A stretch of 64,000 nt of DNA from Drosophila miranda (lineage: Eukaryota > Arthropoda > Insecta > Diptera > Drosophilidae). How positions within the stretch are numbered: the first letter of the stretch is position 1; the number at the start of each line of letters is the position of its first letter. The notes under the pieces were generated by a model. The model ran no database searches and had not been told where the DNA came from. It was given only the letters and a program-made list of their open reading frames with translations. A program made the position numbers and the translations under genes. This document shows positions 12,601-20,576 of this stretch, piece by piece. The stretch covers positions 9,052,001-9,116,000 of the forward strand of contig NC_046675.1 of assembly GCF_003369915.1 (NCBI RefSeq). Direction: 5' to 3'.

Positions 12601-14836
12601 AATGAAGCCGCCAGACGAAATTGATGTGAAATTAAATGAAATTTTAATTAAACCTGCAGTTGCCCAAGAAACGGAACGTTTTGTTGGCCATAAATGCGAT
12701 CGAATCGATGTATCCACGGGGACCAGCATCCAGCATCGTGGGAGCTCATTTTGCCAACTCATTTGCCTCGAGACGACTGCCTTTCGAATGTGTCGGGGGC
12801 AGGGGCAGAGGCAGGGGCAGAGGCAGGGGGCTTTTGGTTATTTTTCACATTTCTGATTTCGCATCTTTTGGGATCTGCCGCTCAGTTCGTTTAATACGCA
12901 GCTTATGATCAATAAATGTCAGCTCAAATGAGAGAGATCCTCTGGCGAAGCTCCTACCAAAAAAAAAATAAAAACTGGGCTAATTCGACTTGACGTGGGC
13001 TGATCAGAGTGGATCTTTACGAGTAGCTGAAGGCAACTTTAAAGCATTTCCTTGGAAGTGAACCATTAATCGCCGCTACAAAATACTTATTTAACTTTTA
13101 TTTACTTCATTAACAACTAAATAGTTGCAGCGGTAGTCCACGGTCCGCAGTCCGCAGTCCGCCTCTGTCCGCCGACCATTTAGGCATCCATTTCTCATTT
13201 GTCGGAGGGACGGACGGACGGACGGACGACGCTGCCGGCGACTTTTATCGCCTCGCTTACCCTAAATCAATGCACTCAATCCCCCCCAGATTCAGCCTGC
13301 TCCTGGCCTGCTCTGCTCTGGCGGCAGATAAATGTGTGTAATCAATTTGATTGCCCCAAAGTCTTGCATGCCCGATACCCATACCCATACCCATGGATAC
13401 CCATGCCTTGCTATTGAGTCTGGCTCTGATGGGAGATCTCTCTCTTCTTGGATTCTAATGTCCGACTCTTGGGCTGGTTCTCGCGATCGCCTGCGTATTA
13501 ATCAAATTGTTGTTTGTGTTTATGGTGTGTCCGTCTTCCTCCGTTGCCTGCCCAGCTCTCCTCGTGCCCCCTGCAACAGCGATTAATTTTTATGTATTTT
13601 TGAACCGTTCGCTGGCTGCCGTTGGCCTCTCTATCGCATATCGTTGCTATATACCTCTCTGTGCCTCTGCGCCTCTGCGCCTCTTTGCCTGTTTAATTGC
13701 CGCTCGGGCCGTTGGGCTTGGGGCCTCTCTGTTGGCATCTCAATACATGTTTAGGCACTTTGTGTAACACTTTATGGCGGCTACACCCCAAATACTCCAA
13801 GCTATGCCCCCGGACTACCGTCGCGGACGGTCAACCTGGTGTGGGAACCATCACGGAAAGATGGTTTTGAAAGATAGCTCGTCCCACTAATCGGCTGGAT
13901 CGGTTTCAAAAAGGGTCCTCGGAATTCTTAGTCATTTCTTATTTGTTTAAAGTGGGGAAATGTCTTTATTGTTTAAGTCTAATTTTGTGATGAAATCTTT
14001 CAGAATGTGGAACTTTTAAAGTTCCAAGGCAATCAGGAATAAATTTGATTAGAATCGGACTATAAATTACACAGTATTATGCACAGCTGCCATGGGAAAG
14101 ATCAATTCAGTGTTTGTGGGAAAATTCATTTTATTATATCGTATATTGCATATTTTTGAGTAAAATAAATGCAGAATAAATTCATAAGTTGACTTTTATG
14201 TTGTTTAAAAACGGATCTATTCCTTTCCTATCCTTTTAGATATTTTGCACAATATTCTAGTACTATTTTATCACCGCCAGCCCCTTGGCAATCTGCAAGC
14301 CTTGCCTCTATAAAAAAGCGATCCCTATTAAACACTGAAACCCGTCTGCATTCAAAATTGATAAATCACTGAATTGGTATTAAACCAAATCATCATTATT
14401 TACGTCCCCCATCATAATTCCGGCGCTGTGGGCCTTTGGCCATTTTGGAATTCACCAAAAAGTTGAATCAACTTTGCTTTCGAACACCCGCATATATTTC
14501 GCTTTAAGGCTTATAGCTTTTCGAATTGTTTGCTCTGTTTTTCTGGGGTTTGTTTTGGCTTACCTTATGGACTAACAATATTAAAATTAAAGCAATTAAG
14601 TTGCAGGCAGACTTTAATGATCGACAATCGCTGATGGTCGATGGCAGAGCCGAGAATTCCCTTTGCCTGGGCCTCTGTCTCTGCCTCTGTCTCTGCGTCG
14701 TTGTTGTTGTTGTTGTTGTCGTCGACATTCTCAGGCTGTCTGTGGATGATGCTGCTGCTGATTCTTCTGCCAATGATGTGGCAGATGATGATGGCTGCGA
14801 TTCTGTTGATTTTCGCCGAAAATGTTTCCTAAACAT
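447..14836 (-). CDS. Ser: Serrate, Notch ligand (5' part, ten exons; 3' part off window)
   Basis: Serrate is a single-pass membrane ligand that activates or cis-inhibits Notch on neighbouring cells. Coding exons on the minus strand are 14836-14564, 10801-10684, 10043-9856, 6031-5977, 5631-5316, 3485-3352, 3194-3019, 2905-2665, 1570-827 and 650-447. All junctions are GT-AG and all phases agree, giving 2449 coding bases (816 residues plus one base). The order seen is: basic N-terminus and hydrophobic signal segment (about 79-88), MNNL region (92-211), DSL domain (about 252-294), then EGF repeats 1-10, with inserts inside EGF4, EGF6 and EGF10 as in D. melanogaster Ser. The start was chosen at MFRKHFRRK because the fly protein begins there; an in-frame ATG lies three codons upstream (MYT). 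The remaining EGFs, membrane span and intracellular tail lie beyond base 1. This is a partial gene by window position, with no break seen. Confidence 0.96.
827..1570 (-). CDS. Ser: Ser coding exon 9: EGF5 to start of EGF10
   Basis: The largest exon in the window (744 bases). It encodes [16 protein letters not shown] (EGF5), EGF6 interrupted by an Ala/Ser/Thr-rich insert between the first cysteine and [18 protein letters not shown]7 ([14 protein letters not shown]), EGF8 ([15 protein letters not shown]), EGF9 ([11 protein letters not shown]) and the start of EGF10. DxDE-type calcium-binding signatures are visible in EGF5, 6 and 8. The acceptor is TCCCAG|ATATCG and the donor is AACG|GTGAGT. Confidence 0.96.
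1571..2664. other. Ser intron 8; CTG/CAG repeats and a Su(H)-type site
   Basis: Holds a (CTG)8 run at 1875-1899, CAG-rich DNA at 2510-2560 and a CGTGGGAA (Su(H) consensus) on the minus strand at 2103-2110. The open frames here are products of the trinucleotide repeats. Confidence 0.6.
2103..2110 (-). promoter_or_regulatory. Su(H)-type site in Ser intron 8
   Basis: CGTGGGAA on the minus strand matches the YGTGRGAA consensus for Suppressor of Hairless, the Notch pathway DNA-binding protein. A single 8-base match is expected by chance now and then. Confidence 0.3.
2665..2905 (-). CDS. Ser: Ser coding exon 8: insert in EGF4 and rest of EGF4
   Basis: Encodes a roughly 60-residue Ser/Gly/Arg-rich insert ([15 protein letters not shown] onward), then [17 protein letters not shown], which closes EGF4. 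Inserts at this place are a Serrate hallmark. The acceptor is a tandem TAGCAG (NAGNAG): using the first AG would start the exon at 2908 and add one glutamine. The donor is ATAA|GTGAGT. Confidence 0.94.
2920..2946. repeat. (GA)n tract serving as the polypyrimidine tract of Ser exon 8
   Basis: GAGAGA repeats on plus read as CTCTCT on the coding strand and lie 15-40 bases before the tandem acceptor of Ser exon 8. Confidence 0.7.
3019..3194 (-). CDS. Ser: Ser coding exon 7: EGF3 and start of EGF4
   Basis: Encodes [19 protein letters not shown] through [11 protein letters not shown]3 and the first half of EGF4. The acceptor is CGACAG|ATTTAA and the donor is CTCAAG|GTAAGC, phase 0. The intron before it is only 157 bases. 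Confidence 0.96.
3352..3485 (-). CDS. Ser: Ser coding exon 6: EGF1-EGF2
   Basis: Encodes [20 protein letters not shown] through GGILCDQ, which finishes EGF1 and carries EGF2. The acceptor is ATCACAG|ATGCC and the donor is CAAG|GTAAGT. Phase 2 in, phase 1 out. Confidence 0.96.
3486..5315. other. Ser intron 5; candidate regulatory intron
   Basis: 1.8 kb without coding signal. It contains the AT-rich word at 4087-4114 that recurs at 37186-37213, and an AAC trinucleotide run near 4475-4498. The GC-richer stretch around 3930-4080 has many short CCCAG/GTCGAC repeats. Confidence 0.6.
4087..4114 (+). promoter_or_regulatory. AT-rich shared word, copy 1 (Ser intron 5)
   Basis: 28 bases starting CATAATTTATG and ending CAGCA, matching 37186-37213 with a single mismatch (22 bases exact, then one change). 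It contains TAAT and ATTAA homeodomain-type cores and the palindrome ATGATTTCAT. Confidence 0.5.
5316..5631 (-). CDS. Ser: Ser coding exon 5: end of MNNL, DSL domain, start of EGF1
   Basis: Begins [13 protein letters not shown] and continues through the DSL domain ([10 protein letters not shown] ... [13 protein letters not shown] ... [10 protein letters not shown]) into EGF1. DSL is the core Notch-binding module. The acceptor, TGCAG|ATGCGG, is preceded on the coding strand by A-rich and CA-repeat sequence rather than pyrimidines. The donor is TGCGA|GTAAGT (phase 2). Confidence 0.97.
5977..6031 (-). CDS. Ser: Ser coding exon 4: 55-base microexon-like MNNL segment
   Basis: Encodes [18 protein letters not shown] plus one base. 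It sits between ATTACAG|AAGTCG and CCAG|GTAAGT, and phase 1 joins to the next exon to give [10 protein letters not shown]. It is very short, with 3.8 kb of intron before it and 345 bases after. Confidence 0.95.
6032..9855. other. Ser intron 3; regulatory word and low-complexity DNA
   Basis: 3.8 kb. It contains the 27-base word at 8602-8628 with a Su(H) site, a GA/GC-rich low-complexity block (8280-8840) that generates long spurious minus-strand open frames, and an AT-rich island at 6480-6850. No exon with matching phase was found. Confidence 0.6.
8602..8628 (-). promoter_or_regulatory. 27-base word with Su(H) site, copy 1 (Ser intron 3)
   Basis: Read on the minus strand it contains ACAACCTG, then CGTGGGAA (Su(H) consensus), then CATTACCT. 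The identical 27 bases occur on the plus strand at 45893-45919. The reverse of AACCTG gives CAGGT, the core bound by Snail-type and ZEB/Zfh1-type factors. Identity is seen; function is inferred. Confidence 0.5.
9856..10043 (-). CDS. Ser: Ser coding exon 3: MNNL core
   Basis: Encodes [20 protein letters not shown] through LPFTFRWT, the cysteine-containing middle of the MNNL/C2-like domain. The acceptor is CTTGCAG|GCTGC and the donor is TGGACG|GTAAGT. Length 188, closing phase 0. Confidence 0.96.
10044..10683. other. Ser intron 2; AT-rich, nothing recognised
   Basis: 640 bases, strongly AT-rich from 10130 onward, with no open frame of note and no motif I would call. Confidence 0.6.
10684..10801 (-). 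CDS. Ser: Ser coding exon 2: start of mature ligand (MNNL)
   Basis: Encodes [20 protein letters not shown] and onward to ATKTT, the start of the extracellular MNNL region that contacts Notch. The acceptor is CTTACAG|ATATCC and the donor is ACGACGG|GTAAGT (phase 1). Confidence 0.96.
10802..14563. other. Ser intron 1; candidate enhancer sequence
   Basis: 3.8 kb. A dense block at 12585-12720 has a forkhead-like TGTAAACA, ATTAAAT/TTAATTAA homeodomain-type words and an ATCGAT. Su(H)-type sites lie at 13840-13847 and 14115-14122, close to the start-codon exon. Low-complexity GGGGCAGAGGCA repeats are at 12795-12830 and GGACGGAC repeats at 13205-13228. AT-rich from 13910 to 14400. Confidence 0.55.
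13831..13850 (+). promoter_or_regulatory. Related Su(H)/CAACCTG word in Ser intron 1
   Basis: CAACCTG is followed closely by TGTGGGAACCAT, the same order as in the 27-base word but with a spacer two bases shorter. A further Su(H)-type TGTGGGAA lies at 14115-14122. Confidence 0.4.
14564..14836 (-). CDS. Ser: Ser coding exon 1: N-terminus and signal segment
   Basis: Encodes residues 1-91. A basic start (MFRKHFRRK) is followed by a Ser/Ala-rich stretch, a run of nine threonines from a CAA-type microsatellite, an RQRQRQ run, then a hydrophobic segment ending LILILLVHK. The donor is AAG|GTAAGC, phase 0. A likely acceptor at 14915-14916 (GCAAACAG|TCCCC) suggests the exon begins near 14914 with about 78 bases of leader. 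A plus-strand open frame over the same bases is a shadow. Confidence 0.95.
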
Positions 14837-14914
14837 TGTGTACATTCTGTGGGCGGTTCGCGAGCGTGATGCTGGTTTGGACCGATTTCTCGACAATCTC
14901 GATGGGGGAGGGGA

Positions 14915-16761
14915 CTGTTTGCACAAAGAATGTAAATCGGAGTTGGTTCTTTAATTAGCCCATATATGGAGATTTTTTTGTTGCTATTGCTGTTGGTTGG
15001 TTTCTTTGCTCTTGTCTAATTTTCAATTTGTGCACAGAAATTTCAATTTGTTTTCGCCGCTGTTTGTGGAGGCAATGGATTCCGAGTATTTTGTATCATT
15101 TTCTTCACTTTTTTTCCGCCGTTGGGTGTGTTTTGTTTTGTTTTGTTAATGTTGTTATCACAAATTATTTTTTATTATTATTTATATGTACTCGTACTCG
15201 TACATCGTTTGTATGGGTTTTCGTTTAGTATATTTTCATTTGTTTTGCATAAACTTCCCACTTGATAGGCGATGTTTTATTGCTGTTGTTGTTGTTGTGG
15301 CTTGGATGTTGCTGTAACAAAATAATTGTTGAACAAAATGGAATTGAAACGGGCTGCCAAGTGCTGCTGGTGGTGCAAATCTATTTCAATGCATTTGACG
15401 CATGCATCATCAACGCTAATTGACACGCAGTTTGCTGTTGTTGCTGCTGTTGCAACCGCAAATCGGCAGCAACAAGTGGCACCGCCATCTGAAGCCGGCT
15501 GCAACCGCAGCAACATTTACTTTTGCCAGGGCAAGCCGCAAAAAGCGGCAGCAACGTGCAGCAAATGCAAATGCAATTCAATTTATGTTAATTTAACGCT
15601 GTTGTTGCTGCTGTTGCACTGCCTGTTGCTGGCTGCCTCTGGCGATGGCTGTTGCCGTTGCTGTTGCTGCCTCTTCGGCCTCTGCCTCTTCCTCTGCATT
15701 TGCCTTTGCTGGTGGAATGGAGCCGTGTCTTTGGCCACAAAACAATTTGCATCTTGTGCGCATATTAATTTACAGATATTTTCACTCTTGCCCACATTAC
15801 TCATTCTTCACTCTCCTTGGGGCAGCCTTTTGGTTGCTTTGCCTCCCCTGAGGCGCCCCATGAATCCTCGGGACCCTCTGGCGGATGATGGCCGGGTGTT
15901 AATTGCCCATTTAATTAAGTAATTTGCTTGAGGCCTTCTCCTCGCACAGCCCCATCCCCGCCACGGAGCGGAAGTCGTTGACTTTGAATCGAAACTCAGA
16001 TGCTGCCACTGCCGCTGCGGTTGTGGCTGCTGCTGTAAGGCATGACCGGAAGTGGCTTTTGCAAGTGGATGGATGCTGCTCCATGGAGCACTCTACTCTC
16101 TTTGCTACCCGCCCCCCTCCCTGAACTTTCACCGAAAGGGTGCACACTGTTTTAGCAATTTGCGGAATGATGAATGAGTGCATCCAACTGGGATGCAGAT
16201 GGGGAACTAATGGATGCTCTATCTCCTCTGTGGAATATGGAATACTTATCAGAAACTAATGCTCTTGATTTGGGAGATAATAATTTGGGTAGTGAATATT
16301 ATTCATCTTGACTTTAATAATATTTCTACAATTTCAGACTTTTTAGACTCTAAATTAAAGTATTTCAATATCTATTTCTGTTTTTTGTCCTCGTATATTA
16401 TCTTCTTCCAGGGTACTCTTTATTTTCTGGTATATTCGAGAGACCAGTTCTCGGATAAATCCCCGTAGTTATCAAAGAATTCTAAAGGCAGGGCGGACTC
16501 TTGAATGAAACGATCCGCATAACGACGGAATCATGCCATATGGTAAATGCTCGCTCTCTTGCTCTCGATCTCTGGCTTTTCCCATGCCCCACAGCCACAG
16601 CGGCACACCACCCCCACTTGGAGTCCCTCTATCACTGGCTTGTATTATTATTATTTGTATTATCTGCTGTTCTGGTCTGGTGTTCTCTTTTTCATTTCTT
16701 TCTTTCACTTGGCACGTTTCAATTCCATTTCGTTGCGACTGTTCCTATGGCAATCGAATGT

Positions 16762-16794
<33 letters not shown>

Positions 16795-17334
16795 TGTGTG
16801 CCCGCCTTATCAATGGACCGCACAGTGGGGACACTGGGACACTCGGCGGACGACAGTGGGGCCACCGCACATTGTTTGCACTTTTACTTTTATATATCTC
16901 ATTCTCTCTCTCTCTCACTCTCTGATTTCTTTCTTCTTTCTTTCCGCACTATTTTGTGATGGCATTGTATTTTGATATATATTGTATTTAATGTTGTATT
17001 TAATTGAGAATTATTTCCGCTTGCTTTTCTCACACAACACACCAGCTCTCAATCTTGAAAAAATAATCACAAACATAGGCACGGAGAAATGTGAAAGATG
17101 TCGATTGATTGTTGGTTGTTAATGATAATCTTTTCCATTTGCTCTTTTCGATTACTCTTCTTTGGCTGCTTTTGCCGTCATTTGTTGTAATCAGCCAGCA
17201 ATTTAATGAGGGGGGCGTGGGGGGATTGTAGCACACTTAACACTTTCACAATTGTTGGGACAGAGGGGTGGAAGAGGAGAGATCACAGTTCACAGTTCAC
17301 AGATCACAATAATCCAATTTTCGTTGAGATTTAC
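14915..17334. other. Region upstream of Ser start-codon exon; probable 5' intron
   Basis: 2.4 kb with CAA/GTT and CTG microsatellites, a (GT)n run at 16764-16792, and AT-rich DNA at 16200-16480. It is probably intronic if the leader exon near 17.4 kb is real. No coding exon accepted. Confidence 0.45.
16764..16792. repeat. (GT)n microsatellite
   Basis: About 14 dinucleotide units, uninterrupted. Confidence 0.95.
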
Positions 17335-17500
17335 CGTTGCAGAATGTGGACTCATCACCGCTTGAAGCACGGCGCTCGACTAAACGCGTCGCCACGAATC
17401 GTTAACCGAATCCTGCGGCATTTTCAGCCCTCGAGCAGGCAGCCTCAATCCACATCCACCGGGGGGCGGAGCAAATCACGCGAGAGCACTACAGAGCAGT
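17335..17500 (-). promoter_or_regulatory. Ser: Candidate Ser 5' leader exon and promoter area
   Basis: On the minus strand a donor-like GCAACG|GTAAAT falls at 17335/17334, following a GC-balanced stretch without long repeats. A good acceptor lies at 14915-14916 just ahead of the Ser start codon. CT-tracts at 17735-17790 read as GAGA on the minus strand, as expected near a paused developmental promoter. The transcription start was not located; this is inference from splice-like signals. Confidence 0.28.
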
Positions 17501-17734
17501 GGTGGCTTAAGAGAGCGTTGGCCAGCTGCAGATGGTGGTAGCACTGGTGGTACCATCCAAAGCACAAACGGAATCGTATGGGTATAGTATCTCTAGCTTC
17601 CGCTGCTTGCTTTTCGCTGCTTGCGTGCGCTTCAGGGTTCGAGTCGCGACTGATTGCCGCAGGGGCACAATCGTGCTCCGATCCGCTCTATGGCTTTGTC
17701 AGCGCTTGATTCAGTGCCGGAGTCTCTCTGGAGT

Positions 17735-17790
17735 CTCCCTCTTCGGGGACACTCTCTCTCCTCTCCCTATCTCTCTCTCTCTCTCTCGGG
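17735..17790. repeat. CT/GA-rich tract (GAGA-factor type)
   Basis: A run of CTCTCT with few interruptions. GAGA sequence binds Trl/GAF in flies and is common behind developmental promoters. Its placement just upstream of the candidate Ser leader exon is the reason for noting it. Confidence 0.4.
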
Positions 17791-20550
17791 GCACACACGT
17801 CGTTCTCTTCTGGGTGAACCGGTTTGCTCTTTAATGTGTGCTCTTTAGGCAGGCGCTGATTGGTTGTCCAGCCATAGAGCCCCGGGCTCCTGACTTGTTA
17901 ATGGAGTTACGAGTACGAGCCGCTGTACGGCTGCCGTTGCGCCTGCGCCTGCGTCTGCGTCTCCGACTACTGCTCTCGAAACCGAAGCTTCCGTCGTCTT
18001 CGTCTTCGGCTGCACGCATGCGTGGCCGGTGGAGCCCGAGGCGATCTTTATTCCCTTGTGGTTTTTACGATTCCAACTTAATTATGTTTATAAATGCGGC
18101 CACCGTACGTACGGTCACCGGGTGCATGGTGGCACGTTGACGCGGCGGCACGACGGCTCTGCTGCATGGCAGCAGCCCAGGAAGGAAGGCCCAGACCTGC
18201 ATTCTGCTCTACTTATTGTAGACCTAGTCCCTGCCCCAGGGCTCCCCGTTTTATGGGTCGGCAATTAACACCTGGTCAATGGTTCTCCTCCCACAATGAT
18301 TTTTGGGCTAATATTTTCGGGTGATGGGGGGGGTGGGGGTGGGCATGGCATGGCCCGGAGTGGGTTTTTAGCCAATTATTGGCTGCGCGGACGGAGATGG
18401 TGCGGCGACTTCCATCCAATTATATGCATTGCGAGTGTGTATAAATCAAATTTAAATGCAACCGGCCAATCGAGGGGGACCCAAACAAAAGACTTAAGCC
18501 ACAAACTTGGCAATTACATGCGGCCAACAAGCTAAAAGACAGGCTTGAAGCGGCAGCATCTTTGTTGTTGCTGTTGCTGCTGTTGTTGTTAGCGGCTCAT
18601 ATTTCTTGAGGCGCATATCTAAATATCGAATCATGTTGCTGATTTGCGCTGCCGCTGCCGCTCCATTGTTGTGGCAGCAGCAACAGCTACCAATGCAGGA
18701 GCAGCAGAAACAGCAACATCAGCGGCAGCAACAACAGTTGTCTGCCCACAACAGCAGCAGCAGCAACAACGACAATAACCACAGTTACACAGAAAGAAAA
18801 TTAAGCTTACAATTTCTAATTCTAATTGAATTTCCATATAATGTTCTTTAGATGAATGATGTAGAAATAAATCTATGGCCTTTATATTTTCAGGCTATGC
18901 AGACTTTATAGGAATATTTTCTGTATGACACTGGAATATCTCTCAACTCTATTTACTATTCCGATAATTTCCCAATTGATTTTCATCATTTACTTGCTGA
19001 TTATATATTTTTTAGAGTGTAGTAAATCTCATTGTGGCCATTGTGACATGACTCTTGTTCGACAATAGATAAAACAAATTGACTTGGTGTGTGCCCAAAA
19101 TGTCTTCTCTTGGCCATTTGCTATGTGACTATGTTGCTATTTGTGCTATTGGGGTCGATCCCTCCATCCCGTTTTGGTGGGCGTACCTCGGCGTTGGGGT
19201 TCCTTGGTTGGGGGCAGCCGTCGCATCGCGGCTTGTGGCTCCTTTGTCATCTTTTTTTCTCAGTTCCCGAAGAGGAAAAACTGCACTACAATGCCCATTA
19301 TCAAGGTACATATCTGCCAGCACAGAGAGCCCAGAGCGGCAATTGTACGGCGACAACGGCAACAACCCACAACGGCAACAGCAACAACTGCCACAGCAAC
19401 AACAGTAACCATAGCGATGTCCAAATATGTTGCAAGTTGGTGTTATTCTTCACACGGCATCATAAATTTCACGTATAATTGACGCTTTCAGTTATATCAA
19501 AATTGGCTAAAAGGCGACGACCAGCAACAGGCAACAACAAAAGATAGCAAACAGAAACACGAGGCTTCTGTTATCGACGCTTTAGATACCCTTCCTGACG
19601 ATCTATCGTATGGGAGATAAATGATAAATGGAGAGTCTGTAGTCAGCGTGATAAGTAATGATATTCGTCTAGAGCTTGTGCTCTTTAATGTAGAAATAGT
19701 AAATTTTCCTACCAAAAGTTTTTCTTTTATGCCGACCAAGTGTCACCTTACCATTTATCTGATGTAGAACTCTCCTTCCTGCTGTGTATTCCAATTGGTA
19801 TACTCCCAAAACCAACAAGTGGAATGTCTATGAAGGAATGGTTTGGTTAAATACATAACTATTCGGATGAATCTCATGTGGCTAGAAAATCCTTCCTTCT
19901 CTCCATTGCAAACTTCTTTAAAAACTCTAAATACCCTCTGCAAAGAGGCAACAGCAGCAACACCAGGGAAACACCAGAGCAACAACACCAGCAACAACTT
20001 TTGCGTTGGTGGCCAGCAGTCGGGGGACTCCAGAGACACCAGAGTCTCCAGAGATATTATTTTTGCTGGCTTGTAGCCGACTGTGGTTTACATTGTTTTC
20101 GTTTTGATTTCAGCTAATAGCCAGAGCCACTGCCACAGTCAGAGACACACACAGCGACAGAGACAGAGCCAGACGCGGAGGCGGACTGCGGACTATGGAG
20201 TGAGGAGTGAGGACTGCGGATTCCCAGGTGGACAGACAGACGGTCAGCATCTTACAGGTGTCTTTTGTGTGCGTCTCTCATAATTCGAGTTGGTGTTGTG
20301 TGTTGGCCGCAAGTTGGACACTTGTTCGGCTTTAATGGCATTTCTTTGTTGAAATTAGCTTTCGTTTTGAGGCGATTTTTGGGTTTTTTGCTGCCACATG
20401 GAGGAGTTTTGGCCAGCAGACAGATGCAAAAGTGGAGCGGAGAGGCGACATAAATCCATAAAATCAAACATATTGAGTAATCAAAATCAGTACAGGGACG
20501 GACCTACCCTCCCAGCAGGAACGGAACACACCCCCTTCATCAGGCAGGCA

Positions 20551-20576
20551 CCACCACCACCACCACCACCACCACC
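20551..20576. repeat. (CCA)n microsatellite
   Basis: Nearly nine CCA units in the gene-poor block. Confidence 0.9.

Noticed and set aside
14526..14954. 142-codon plus-strand frame opposite Ser exon 1
   Set aside because: Shadow of the Ser coding strand, which has the clear homologue.
15911..16183. 90-codon ATG frame on minus, 1.1 kb upstream of Ser exon 1
   Set aside because: The last 30 residues look faintly coding, but the middle is an alanine/threonine repeat and there is no splice or promoter support. Left as not supported.
17634..17647. GGTTCGAGTCG resembling a tRNA B box
   Set aside because: The last two bases do not match, and no A box or cloverleaf could be built around it.
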